From NCBI RefSeq assembly GCF_039525805.1, contig NZ_BAAAHZ010000010.1: DNA of 64,000 bases, one strand, 5' to 3'. Below are positions 56,041 to 63,962 of this stretch, piece after piece. The position numbers and the translations under genes were made by a program. The notes under the pieces were generated by a model that did not search any database, was not told where the DNA came from, and saw only the letters and a list, made by a program, of their open reading frames with translations. How positions within the stretch are numbered: the first letter of the stretch is position 1; each line of letters begins with the position of its first letter. The DNA comes from Dietzia natronolimnaea. Its GTDB lineage: Bacteria; Actinomycetota; Actinomycetes; Mycobacteriales; Mycobacteriaceae.

Positions 56041-57677
56041 GAGGCTCCGATCGTCCGTGAGGACCCGGGCGACGGCGAGGTCGAGGTCGAGGACGGGGTC
56101 GCGGCGCGGCGGGCTGCGTGGCGGGCGGCGAAGCGCTCGGCCATCGCGGTGATGGTCAGGCTCGGGTTGACGCCCACGTTCGCGGGAACAGCCGAACCGT
56201 CCACCACGTACAGCCCGGGATGGCCGAAGACCCGGTGATCGGTGTCGATCACACCGTCCGCCGCCGACTCTCCCATCGACGCGCCACCGAGGACGTGCGC
56301 GGTGATCGACTTGCCGCCCACGCTCTCCAGAAGCAGGTTGAGCGGCCGCCCGCCCACCGACTCCGCGAACCGGCGCGCGACCTCGTTGGCCTGCGGCAGG
56401 TAGCTCGGGGCCCGGGTGCCGCCCACCACCCGCGATCTGAGCACCCGCCGCCACGGGCGGACCGGCGAGCGGTCGAAGACCAACCGGATCTCGTTCTCCA
56501 CGTTCTGCATCACGGTGAACACGCTCAGGCGCGCGATGAAGTTGCGGGCGGTCATCAGCCGAATCTGCTGCCACGGCGCTCGCGCGAGCCGGGTCAGTGT
56601 CGCCCGCCGCCGCCTGGCCGGGTCCTCGCCGTCGACGAGTGGGCCCAGCTGGAAGCGCATGTGCCATCCCCCGACGTAGCGGTTCTGCGTCACGTGGGTC
56701 GCCGCGTCGGGGTAGAACTCGCTGGAGATGGTGGGGCCGCGGGTGAGATCGGTGCGGGGGTCGTCGGCCAGGACGGCGGTGATGGCCTCGGAATTGGTGC
56801 GCACGCGCTCGCCGAGCCGTGGCGAGACGCGGGGGAGGAGACCCTGTTCGCGGGAGCGGAACAGCAGTTCGACCGTGCCCAGGACACCGGCGGCCAGGAC
56901 GACCTCCCCCGCGCGGAACCTCTCGCCGCCGGCCGCGCGCACCTCGTAGCCGCCGCCCGGGAGTTCCGCGATCGCGTCCACCCGCGTCTCGGGTCGGATA
57001 CGGGCGCCGCGCTTCTCGGCCAGCCACAGGTAGTTGAGGTCCAGTGCGTTCTTGCTCCCGTAGGGGCAGCCGATCAGGCACGCCCCGCAGAGGCGACAGC
57101 CGGTGCGGTCGGGCCCCTCGCCGTCGAAGTACGGGTCCGGCACGGTCACCCCCTCCTCGCCGAACCAGATGGCCATGGGCGTGGGGCCGTACGTCCGGTC
57201 GGCCCCCATCGAGCGGGCGGTGGCCTGCAGGTGCAGATCCATCTGGCCGACGTGGCGGGTGGCCTCGCGGCCGAGCATGCGCGAGGCGGTCCGGTAGTGC
57301 CCGGCGAGCTCATCGCGCCAGCCGGCGGCGGACGCGGTCCAGGCGGGGTCGGTGAAGAACTCGTCCTTCGGCTCGAGCAACACCCCGGCCCACACGATGC
57401 TGCCGCCGCCCACCCCCGCGCCGCCGATGATGCCGACATGACGCAGCACCCGCTGCCAGAAGAAGCCGCGCAGGCCCAGACCGGGCATCCAGAGGTACCT
57501 GCGCGGGTCCCTGCGGGCGGCCAGGAGATCGTCGGGGGAATGACGACGACCCTGTTCGAGCACCAGGACCGTGAGCCCCTGCTCGGCCAGCCGGAGGGCG
57601 CTGACCGCGCCACCGAACCCGCTGCCGACCACGATCACGTCGGCGGCGTCCGCGTGCCGCTGTGGGCCTCGATCCAT
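56037..57677 (-). CDS. GMC family oxidoreductase (cholesterol oxidase-like)
   Basis: A 546-residue flavoprotein from ATG 57677. FAD motif DVIVVGSGFGGAVSALRLAE (about residues 13-32), GGAGVGGGSIVWAGVLLEP, and the C-terminal GMC region HVLGGASMGESAADGVIDTD plus VVDGSAVPANVGVNPSLTIT with the His-Asn active pair. An unusual Cys cluster, CRLCGACLIGCPYGSKN at about residue 200, resembles that in cholesterol oxidases of actinobacteria. It would oxidise an alcohol, such as a sterol-like molecule, with oxygen or another acceptor. Diverges from the esterase operon across a perfect palindrome. Confidence 0.88.
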   Translation of the reverse strand: MDRGPQRHADAADVIVVGSGFGGAVSALRLAEQGLTVLVLEQGRRHSPDDLLAARRDPRRYLWMPGLGLRGFFWQRVLRHVGIIGGAGVGGGSIVWAGVLLEPKDEFFTDPAWTASAAGWRDELAGHYRTASRMLGREATRHVGQMDLHLQATARSMGADRTYGPTPMAIWFGEEGVTVPDPYFDGEGPDRTGCRLCGACLIGCPYGSKNALDLNYLWLAEKRGARIRPETRVDAIAELPGGGYEVRAAGGERFRAGEVVLAAGVLGTVELLFRSREQGLLPRVSPRLGERVRTNSEAITAVLADDPRTDLTRGPTISSEFYPDAATHVTQNRYVGGWHMRFQLGPLVDGEDPARRRRATLTRLARAPWQQIRLMTARNFIARLSVFTVMQNVENEIRLVFDRSPVRPWRRVLRSRVVGGTRAPSYLPQANEVARRFAESVGGRPLNLLLESVGGKSITAHVLGGASMGESAADGVIDTDHRVFGHPGLYVVDGSAVPANVGVNPSLTITAMAERFAARHAARRAATPSSTSTSPSPGSSRTIGAS

Positions 57678-57772
57678 GGCGCCGAGTGTAGGACGGGTGT
57701 CCAGGATCCGGGCCCGATCGGCGGGGACCGGGCGGGCACGGGAGGGTCGATCCGGGATTTTCCGGGAAATAC

Positions 57773-57786
57773 TGGACGCGCGTCCA
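57773..57786. promoter_or_regulatory. 14-bp perfect palindrome between GMC gene and esterase operon
   Basis: TGGACGCGCGTCCA is a perfect palindrome, about 96 bp before the GMC start and 56 bp before the esterase start. Its position and symmetry suit a TetR-type operator that controls both units. No regulator gene is next to it, so the protein would be encoded elsewhere. Confidence 0.6.
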
Positions 57787-57841
57787 AGTTCGGCATACGG
57801 TGGTCGCACCTCCAGTTCGGCCTCGCAGAATCGATACCCAG

Positions 57842-59014
57842 ATGAGCCCCACGCACAGACCTCTCGCGGAACGCGTGCTCCGCCGCGTCATCCGCCTCAT
57901 CGGGGCGGCACCGTCCCCGATCCAGCGACTGATCGCCGGTCCCCCGGTCCGGGTCGACGGGCAGCAGCTCGGCCTCGAAGCCCAGGTCGGCACCAGACTG
58001 TTGAACCTCGGGGTGTCCGAGACCTTCGAACAGATGCCGCTGGACAGGGGACGGGACCAGATCGCGGGCGAGGCCTTCGTCTTCGGTCACCAGACCCCCG
58101 TCGAGACCGTCCGTCCCCTCACCATCCCCGGTCCGAACGGCCCGATCCCGGCTCGCCTGTACCGGCCCGCGGGGATCGAGGGGCCGAGCGCCGCCCTGGT
58201 GTACCTCCACGGTGGCGGCTGGGTCCTGGGCGACCTCGACTCGGGCGACTCGGTGTCCCGCTTCCTCGCCGCCCACACCCCGCTGACCGTCATCTCGATC
58301 GACTACCGGCTGGCTCCGGAGCACCCGTTCCCCGCCGGCCTGGACGACGCCCTCGCGGCGTTCGGGCACGTCGTCGAGCACGCGGCGGAGTACGGCCTCG
58401 ACCCACGGGCGATCGCGATCGGGGGCGAGAGCGCGGGCGGGAACCTGGCCGCGGTGGTCGCCCTGCACCGCGCCCCCGGATGGACCCCGCCGGCCATGCA
58501 GGTCCTGTTCAACCCGGTTACGGACCTGTCCACCAAGCACCGGTCGTACGAGTTGTTCGGACGAGGGTTCTTCCTCACCGAGGCGCAGATGGACTGGTAC
58601 AAGTCCCACTATCTCGCCGATCCCGAACAGGCCCTGGACCCGCGCGTCTCGCCACTGCTCGCCGGCGAGCTGGGCCACGCGCCCCCGGCCTACGTCGTGG
58701 TGGCCGGCTTCGACGTGCTCCGGGACGAGGGCGAACGCTACGCGGCCGCACTGGCCGAGGCGGGGGTCGACGTGACTCTCCGACGGCACAGCGGCCACGT
58801 GCACGGCCTGATCAACGCGACGGGAGTGGGACACGCCGCCCGGGACGCGCTCCTCGAGGCGGTCGGCGTCCTCCACACCAGGCTGGTCGCCCGGATCTCC
58901 CCCGCCACTGCCACTGCCACTGCTACCGGCGCCGCCACCGCCACTGCCACCGGCACTGCCACCGGCTCCGCCACCGGCGCCGCCACCGACCCGGCTCCGG
59001 GCGACCGCCGGTGA
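57842..59014 (+). CDS. Alpha/beta hydrolase, hormone-sensitive lipase (HSL/GDXG) family esterase
   Basis: A 390-residue esterase from ATG 57842. Oxyanion motif YLHGGGWVLGDLDSG (HGGGW), nucleophile GGESAGGNLAAVVA (GxSxG; Ser in GESAG), acid residue in AGFDVLRDEGE and catalytic His in SGHVHGLIN. The first 75 residues are an extra cap-like segment. The last 35 residues are an Ala/Thr dipeptide repeat (TATATATGAATATATGTATG) from DNA triplet-type repeats. Its stop overlaps the amine oxidase start (GTGA). First gene of a five-gene operon. Confidence 0.9.
   Translation: MSPTHRPLAERVLRRVIRLIGAAPSPIQRLIAGPPVRVDGQQLGLEAQVGTRLLNLGVSETFEQMPLDRGRDQIAGEAFVFGHQTPVETVRPLTIPGPNGPIPARLYRPAGIEGPSAALVYLHGGGWVLGDLDSGDSVSRFLAAHTPLTVISIDYRLAPEHPFPAGLDDALAAFGHVVEHAAEYGLDPRAIAIGGESAGGNLAAVVALHRAPGWTPPAMQVLFNPVTDLSTKHRSYELFGRGFFLTEAQMDWYKSHYLADPEQALDPRVSPLLAGELGHAPPAYVVVAGFDVLRDEGERYAAALAEAGVDVTLRRHSGHVHGLINATGVGHAARDALLEAVGVLHTRLVARISPATATATATGAATATATGTATGSATGAATDPAPGDRR
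58908..58990 (+). repeat. Low-complexity GCCACT/ACCGCC repeat at the esterase 3' end
   Basis: The 6-bp unit GCCACY/ACCGSC repeats, with variation, over about 80 bp and encodes alternating Ala and Thr. Slippage would change length in frame. It lies after the catalytic domain. Confidence 0.75.
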
Positions 59015-60393
59015 GCACCACGGTCGACACCGTCGTGGTCGGTGCGGGACTGGCCGGGCTCACCGCCGCGCGGAGGCTCGTCGAGGCGGGTCGCACGGTC
59101 AGGGTGCTCGAGGCCCGGGACCGTGTCGGCGGACGCACGCTCAACCACGTGCTCGACGACGGGCAGGTGGTGGAGGCGGGAGGGCAGTTCGTCGGACCCA
59201 CCCAGGACCACGTGCTGGGGCTCGCCGCGGAGCTCGGGGTGACGACGTTCCCCTCCCACACCGTCGGGGACACGGTCTACGTCCACGGTTCGCGCAGCCG
59301 GCGATTCCGCGGGGACATCCCGCCGGACCGCCTCGCCCTGCCCGACATCGCCCTGGCGACCACCCGCCTGGCCCGCGCGAGTGGCGAGGTCGACGTGGCC
59401 GCGCCGTGGGAGCATCCCGACGCGGGCCGGTTGGACGCCCAGAGCCTCGCCACCTGGCTGCGGCGCGGCGCGATCGGCGCCGGCGGGGTCGAGTTGATCG
59501 ACACCCTCCTCGGCTCGGCGTTCGGGGCCGCGGCGTCCGAGGCCTCGGCGCTGTACGGCCTGGCGTATGTCGCGGGCGCGGGTGACGAGATCCACCCGGG
59601 CTCACTGGACCGGATGATCGGCGTGGCCGGCGGGGCCCAGGAGTCCCGGGTCGTGGGCGGTTCGCAGGTGATCTCGCAACGCATGGCCGAGGAATTGGGC
59701 GACTCCGTCACCCTCGGCGCCCCCGTCCGGCGGATCGAACACCGTGCCACGGGGGTCACCGTCACCACCGACGCGGGGACCTTCGACGGCGAGGAGGTGA
59801 TCGTGACCGCGCCACCCCACCTCGCCGCCGAGATCGAGTGGAGCCCGTCGCTGCCCGCCCACCAGGACGCCCTGTTCCGCAGGATGGCCTTCGGCACCCT
59901 CATGAAGTGTGAGGCGATCTACGAGCGCCCGTTCTGGCGGGAGGACGGACTCTCCGGCCAGGGCGTCTTCCGCGGGGGCGGTACCCCGGTGTGCTCGATG
60001 TTCGACAACACCCCGCCGAGCGGCTCTCCCGGGATCCTCATGGGGTTCGTGGGGGGAGCGGGGTGGCGGAAGTGGGCGCCCCGTCCGGCCCGGGAGCGCG
60101 GCGGGGCGGTCCTGCAGAGTTTCGCCCGGGTGGTCGGGCCCGCGGCGCTGGCGCCTGTCGGATACTTCGAGAAGGACTGGACCGCGGAACGCTGGACCCG
60201 GGGTGGCCCGACCGCTGTCCTCGGCCCCGGCGTCCTGACCACGCTCGGTCAGTGGCGCGACCGGCCGCTCGGCCGAGTGCACTGGGCCGGTGCCGAACAC
60301 TCCGACTACTGGAACGGCTACATGGACGGCGCGGTCCGCTCCGGGGAGGCCGCCGCCCGCGCCGTGATCGCACACTCAGGAGGACATCCGTGA
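59011..60393 (+). CDS. Flavin amine oxidase (monoamine oxidase/putrescine oxidase-like)
   Basis: A 460-residue flavoenzyme from GTG 59011. FAD motif TVVVGAGLAGLTAARRLVEA, then LEARDRVGGRTLNHVLDDGQ and VEAGGQFVGPTQDHVLGLAA, all typical of MAO-type oxidases. The C-terminal FAD-binding part has HWAGAEHSDYWNGYMDGAVR SGEAAAR (GAExxxxxxGYMxGAxxSG). It oxidises an amine to an imine/aldehyde with release of ammonia and peroxide. Coupling with an esterase and sugar-type enzymes suggests an amino-bearing sugar or ester as the real substrate. Confidence 0.92.
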   Translation: MSTTVDTVVVGAGLAGLTAARRLVEAGRTVRVLEARDRVGGRTLNHVLDDGQVVEAGGQFVGPTQDHVLGLAAELGVTTFPSHTVGDTVYVHGSRSRRFRGDIPPDRLALPDIALATTRLARASGEVDVAAPWEHPDAGRLDAQSLATWLRRGAIGAGGVELIDTLLGSAFGAAASEASALYGLAYVAGAGDEIHPGSLDRMIGVAGGAQESRVVGGSQVISQRMAEELGDSVTLGAPVRRIEHRATGVTVTTDAGTFDGEEVIVTAPPHLAAEIEWSPSLPAHQDALFRRMAFGTLMKCEAIYERPFWREDGLSGQGVFRGGGTPVCSMFDNTPPSGSPGILMGFVGGAGWRKWAPRPARERGGAVLQSFARVVGPAALAPVGYFEKDWTAERWTRGGPTAVLGPGVLTTLGQWRDRPLGRVHWAGAEHSDYWNGYMDGAVRSGEAAARAVIAHSGGHP

Positions 60394-60872
60394 CACGTCT
60401 GACCGTTTCCGTACAGCAGCGACTCGCAGCCCCGGTCGAGGACATCTGGGCCGTGATCGACGACACCTCCCGGTACGCCGAGTGGGTCGACGGGGCCCTG
60501 GAGGTCACCGCCCACCACGGTGCGGCGACCGTGGGCGAGACCTATTCCGAGCGGAACCGGACGATCGGGCCGCTCACGACGCGGTCCGTGTGGACGGTCG
60601 GGAAGGTCGAGCCGCGGTCCCTCAGGGTCGACTCCGGGACCGGGTTCGCGCCACTGCACGACATGGTCAACACCTTCCGCTTCGAGCCACTGGGCGCCGA
60701 GGCCACCCTGATGACGTACCGGGTCGACTGCCGGGTCGGGCTCGGCCCCCTGGGCCGCCTCATCGCGCCGGTTCTCGAGAAGTCGCTCACCGGCCAGTTC
60801 CGCCGGTCCATGACGACGCTCGAGAGCGTCGTGCACGCCGAACGCGGCATCGATCAGGCCGGTGGGCTGTGA
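60390..60872 (+). CDS. SRPBCC family (START-like) protein in the catabolic operon
   Basis: A 160-residue protein from GTG 60390 (GTGA overlap; ribosome binding site CAGGAGGA). Features of the polyketide cyclase/dehydrase-like START fold: VSVQQRLAAPVEDIWAVIDD, TSRYAEWVDGALEV, WTVGKVEPRSLRVDSGTGF, and a C-terminal helix KSLTGQFRRSMTTLESVV. Likely a ligand-binding or lyase/cyclase step. It differs clearly from the SRPBCC protein at 55033. Confidence 0.87.
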   Translation: MTRLTVSVQQRLAAPVEDIWAVIDDTSRYAEWVDGALEVTAHHGAATVGETYSERNRTIGPLTTRSVWTVGKVEPRSLRVDSGTGFAPLHDMVNTFRFEPLGAEATLMTYRVDCRVGLGPLGRLIAPVLEKSLTGQFRRSMTTLESVVHAERGIDQAGGL

Positions 60873-61558
60873 CGACGGAGTCGTCGGGATCCCGTGGGCA
60901 GTCGTCGCGGGCCCGCGAGGACGTCGCCGCCACCGCCAGGCGACTGGCGGCCGAGGGACTGCTCATCGGCACCGCCGGAAACGTCTCGGCCCGGGTGGAC
61001 GACGGGCGGATCGCCGTGACCGGCACCGGGGTGGTCCTGGCCGACTGCCGAGCCGAGGACGTCACCGTGGTCGGCGCGACGGGCGAGCACGTGGACGGCC
61101 GACTCGCGCCGACCTCCGAGCTCGGGCTGCATCTGGGGATCTACTCCGGTACTCAGGCGGGGGCCGTCGTCCACACCCACGCCCCGTTCTCCACCGCCGT
61201 CTCCTGCGTGACCGGGATGGACGCGCTGCCCGTACTGCACTACCAGCAGTTGCTGTTGGGCGGCGAGATCCGGGTGGCGCCCTACGCGACCTTCGGAACC
61301 CCCGAGCTCGCCGACCTCGTCGTGGACGGCCTGCGCGACCGGCAGGCGGTCCTGATGGCCAACCACGGCTCGGTGACGGTGGGATCCTCCCTCGACAAGG
61401 CCCTCGACAACGCGCTGTTGCTGGAGTGGCTGGCGGCCCTGCACGTCCGCGCGAGTGGGGTGGGCACACCACGACCCCTCACCGAGGCGCAGCAACACGA
61501 CGCGGTCGTCCAGGCGATCACCCTCGAGTACGGAACCACCAAGGAGAGCCCGCAATGA
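60869..61558 (+). CDS. Class II aldolase/adducin family protein (fuculose-phosphate aldolase-like)
   Basis: A 229-residue protein from GTG 60869. N-terminal helix EDVAATARRLAAEGLLIGTA, then GNVSARVDDGRIAVTGTGVV. Zinc ligands are visible: HTHAPFS (VVHTHAPFSTAVS) and a late His in LMANHGSVTVGSSLDKALDN; the general acid Glu is in the SELGLHLGIY region. The fold matches L-fuculose-1-phosphate and related aldolases that cut phosphorylated ketoses or acids to dihydroxyacetone phosphate or similar. It would act after the PfkB kinase encoded next. Confidence 0.91.
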   Translation: MTTESSGSRGQSSRAREDVAATARRLAAEGLLIGTAGNVSARVDDGRIAVTGTGVVLADCRAEDVTVVGATGEHVDGRLAPTSELGLHLGIYSGTQAGAVVHTHAPFSTAVSCVTGMDALPVLHYQQLLLGGEIRVAPYATFGTPELADLVVDGLRDRQAVLMANHGSVTVGSSLDKALDNALLLEWLAALHVRASGVGTPRPLTEAQQHDAVVQAITLEYGTTKESPQ

Positions 61559-62499
61559 CCGACATCTCATCCATGACGATCGCGACGGTCGGAGTGCACG
61601 TCCTCGACGTCCACGCGATCGGGATCGAGTCCATCCCGGAGGGCTCCGCCGGGGCCCTCGTGGACACCATCGCCTTCTCCCCGGCCGGGACCGCGGGGGG
61701 CACCGCGGTGGTGCTCAGCCGCCTCGGGGCCGGGGTCCGCAGCATCGGTGCGGTCGGCGCCGACTCGATCGGGCGCACCCTGACGACCCTGTTGAGCGGG
61801 GCGGGGGTCGACACCGGTCGCCTGGTGACCAAGGCGGACGCACAGACGTCCGCCTCGGTGATCCCCGTGCGCCCCAACGGGGACCGGCCGGCGTGGCACT
61901 GCATCGGCGCGAACGGCGTGTTCACCCTGGACGACATCGCCGACGACGCGCTCGAGGGGCTCACGCATCTGCACCTGGGTGGGCCGGAGTTCCTGGGCGG
62001 CCCGGCGGCCGGCGAGCTGCTCGCCCGTGCCCGTGAGAAGGGGATCACCACGTCGGTCGACATCCTGGCCGACGGCGACCCCGGAATGCTCGAGTGGATC
62101 GCGGACGCGCTACCGCACGTGGACTACCTGCTGCCCAACGACGACCAGGTCCGCGGCTTCACCGGCGCCGACACGCTGGCCGAGGGGGCGCGCATGCTGA
62201 TCGAGCGCGGGGTCGCGTGCGTGGCCCTCACCGCGGGCGCCGACGGCGCGCTCGTCGTGACACCGGACGAGACCATCGCGGTACCCGCCTTCGCGATCGA
62301 CGTCGTCGACACCACCGGCTGCGGGGACTCGTTCTCCGCCGGGTTCCTGGTGGGGCGTCATCTCGGTCGCGACCTGCAGGGCTCCGCCGTCCTCGGCTGC
62401 GCGGTCGCGGCCCAGGTGGCCCGGGGGCTCGGGACCACCGCCGGCAGCTACGACCTCGATTCGGTGGTCGAGTTCGCCCGATCGGCTCCGACCGGCTGA
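61555..62499 (+). CDS. PfkB family carbohydrate kinase
   Basis: A 314-residue kinase with AAGGAG before ATG 61555 and an ATGA overlap with the aldolase gene. PfkB signatures: early GGTAVVLSRLGAGVRSIGAV (sugar lid region), and late DVVDTTGCGDSFSAGFLVGR with the catalytic Asp in GCGDSF (GAGD in most members, here GCGD). LTAGADGALVV is the ATP-side strand. Substrates of the family are ketoses, nucleosides and aminosugars. With the aldolase it forms a phosphorylate-and-cleave pair. Last gene of the operon. Confidence 0.9.
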   Translation: MTDISSMTIATVGVHVLDVHAIGIESIPEGSAGALVDTIAFSPAGTAGGTAVVLSRLGAGVRSIGAVGADSIGRTLTTLLSGAGVDTGRLVTKADAQTSASVIPVRPNGDRPAWHCIGANGVFTLDDIADDALEGLTHLHLGGPEFLGGPAAGELLARAREKGITTSVDILADGDPGMLEWIADALPHVDYLLPNDDQVRGFTGADTLAEGARMLIERGVACVALTAGADGALVVTPDETIAVPAFAIDVVDTTGCGDSFSAGFLVGRHLGRDLQGSAVLGCAVAAQVARGLGTTAGSYDLDSVVEFARSAPTG

Positions 62500-62515
62500 C
62501 CGCGAGGGCCGGCCT

Positions 62516-62643
62516 CGACGGGATGGCCACAACTACGACGGGCCGGCCACGACGGGTCGGCCACGACGGGTCGGCCACAACCACGACCGGCTGACCGCGA
62601 AGGTCGGCCACGACGGGTCGGCCACAACCACGACGGGCCGGCT
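62516..62643. repeat. Tandem repeat array (about 14-bp unit) running into an assembly gap
   Basis: Units near GGCCACGACGGGTC and GGCCACAACCACGAC repeat across 62516-62643 just after the PfkB stop (62499) and stop at the Ns. Frames across it are open on several strands only because of low complexity. No gene is supported in 62500-62643. The array probably caused the break in assembly, so its true length is unknown. Confidence 0.85.
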
Positions 62644-62694
62644 NNNNNNNNNNNNNNNNNNNNNNNNNNNNNNNNNNNNNNNNNNNNNNNNNNN
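62644..62694. other. Assembly gap (51 Ns)
   Basis: A run of 51 N characters. It sits at the edge of the tandem repeat and inside the 3' end of the next minus-strand gene. The gap size may be a placeholder. Confidence 0.99.
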
Positions 62695-62891
62695 GCGGGG
62701 GAGGTGTTGGTGCCACCGTCGTTGATCTCGAAGCGGGTCCACTTACCGTCCATGTCGACCTCCATGGCGTAACCGAGAGCATCGTCGGGGACCTCGACCG
62801 TCTTGAACCAGTCGTAGGCCTTGGTGTCGTCGGCGAACTCCTTCTCATCGATGACGTTCTGCTCGGGGTCGATCACGCGGTAACGGGGCAT
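62695..62891 (-). CDS. Small conserved-looking protein, 3' end lost in assembly gap
   Basis: At least 65 residues from ATG 62891, which has AAGGAG upstream. It reads MPRYRVIDPEQNVIDEKEFA, then DDTKAYDWFKTVEVPDDALG and YAMEVDMDGKWTRFEINDGG before the Ns. A compact alpha/beta fold with many acidic and aromatic residues, similar in feel to small uncharacterised actinobacterial proteins with a DWF core. The real stop is probably in or just past the gap; the frame after it is repeat sequence and not believable. It diverges from the SDR at 63011. Confidence 0.75.
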
Positions 62892-63010
62892 GCCCACTCC
62901 TTCGGTTCGGGTGACGTGTGTCGTGTCCGCATTCTGGGGGATCGAGCGCCCACTCGCATCCGGTCGCCGGGGGCGTACGGTCGGGAGTCCAGACGACCAG
63001 GGAGGCATCC

Positions 63011-63934
63011 GTGACCACCGATCCGACAGTTCAGTCCTCTGACCAGCCCGGGCATTCCGTACTCGTCGACCCGACGACCAAGTACCAGATCGAGGTGCCG
63101 GTCCAGCAGCAACCGGTTCCGGGGTTGGCCTCCGAGATGGACCCTCCCGCCGACCACGGGGAGGACACCTACGTGGGTCACGGCCGGCTCACCGGGCGGC
63201 GTGCACTGATCACCGGCGGTGACTCCGGGATCGGCCGCGCCGTGGCCATCGCCTACGCACGCGAGGGCGCCGACGTGGCGATCGGCTACCTGCCCTCTGA
63301 GCAGTCCGACGCCGACGACGTGGCCGAGCTCGTGCGCGCGGCCGGCCGGACCTGCGTCCTGCTCCCCGGCGACGTCGGTGACGAGGCCGTCGCGCGCGGG
63401 ATCGTCCGCGACGCCGTCGCGGGGCTCGGCGGTCTGGACGTGCTCGTGCTCAACGCCGCCCGGCAGACCTTCGTCGAGCACCTGGAGGACCTGTCCTCCG
63501 AGCAGTGGGCCGAGACGATGAACGTCAACATCTCGGCGCCGTTCTGGATGATGCAGGAGGCGCTCGCCCACCTGCAGCCCGGATCGAGCGTGATCTTCAC
63601 GTCCTCGGTGCAGGCGTACACCCCGTCACCGGGGCTCGTGGACTACGCCACCTCGCGCGCGGCGGTCAACACCATGTCCAAGTCGCTCGCCCAGCAGCTC
63701 GCACCGCGCGGCATCCGCGTCAATGCCGTCGCGCCCGGTCCGTTCTGGACAGCGCTCCAGGTGAGTGGCGGCCAGAAGCCCGAGAAGCTGCCGATCTTCG
63801 GGCACAAGAACCCGCTGGGCCGGCCCGGACAACCGGTCGAGATGGCGGGCGCGTACGTGTACCTGGCCTCCGACGAGTCGTCCTACACCACCGGGAACAC
63901 GCTCTCGGTGACCGGCGGCGCGCCCACTCCCTGA
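63011..63934 (+). CDS. Short-chain dehydrogenase/reductase, YghA-like, with Arg at the catalytic Lys site
   Basis: A 307-residue SDR of the longer YghA/YhdF-like class from GTG 63011 (GGGAGG upstream). A 65-residue N-terminal extension (VPVQQQPVPGLASEMDPPAD) precedes the Rossmann motif ITGGDSGIGRAVAIAYAREG. LNAARQTF corresponds to the NNAG region, FTSSVQAY contains the catalytic Ser, and VDYATSRAAVNTMS holds the catalytic Tyr. The expected Lys four residues after Tyr is Arg (codon CGC). NAGx is also changed to NAAR. Both changes are unusual and may alter activity. Confidence 0.9.
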   Translation: MTTDPTVQSSDQPGHSVLVDPTTKYQIEVPVQQQPVPGLASEMDPPADHGEDTYVGHGRLTGRRALITGGDSGIGRAVAIAYAREGADVAIGYLPSEQSDADDVAELVRAAGRTCVLLPGDVGDEAVARGIVRDAVAGLGGLDVLVLNAARQTFVEHLEDLSSEQWAETMNVNISAPFWMMQEALAHLQPGSSVIFTSSVQAYTPSPGLVDYATSRAAVNTMSKSLAQQLAPRGIRVNAVAPGPFWTALQVSGGQKPEKLPIFGHKNPLGRPGQPVEMAGAYVYLASDESSYTTGNTLSVTGGAPTP

Positions 63935-63962
63935 GCCGGCCCAACGCAGCCGCACGCCGGGA

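Noticed and set aside
57571..60393. A 940-codon frame apparently joining the esterase region to the amine oxidase
   Set aside because: Only the part from GTG 59011 is a real protein (flavin amine oxidase). The front part is a shadow of the esterase frame and Pro/Arg-rich.
62516..62643. Possible CRISPR array
   Set aside because: Units are about 14 bp and directly adjoining, with no unique spacers of constant length and no cas genes.
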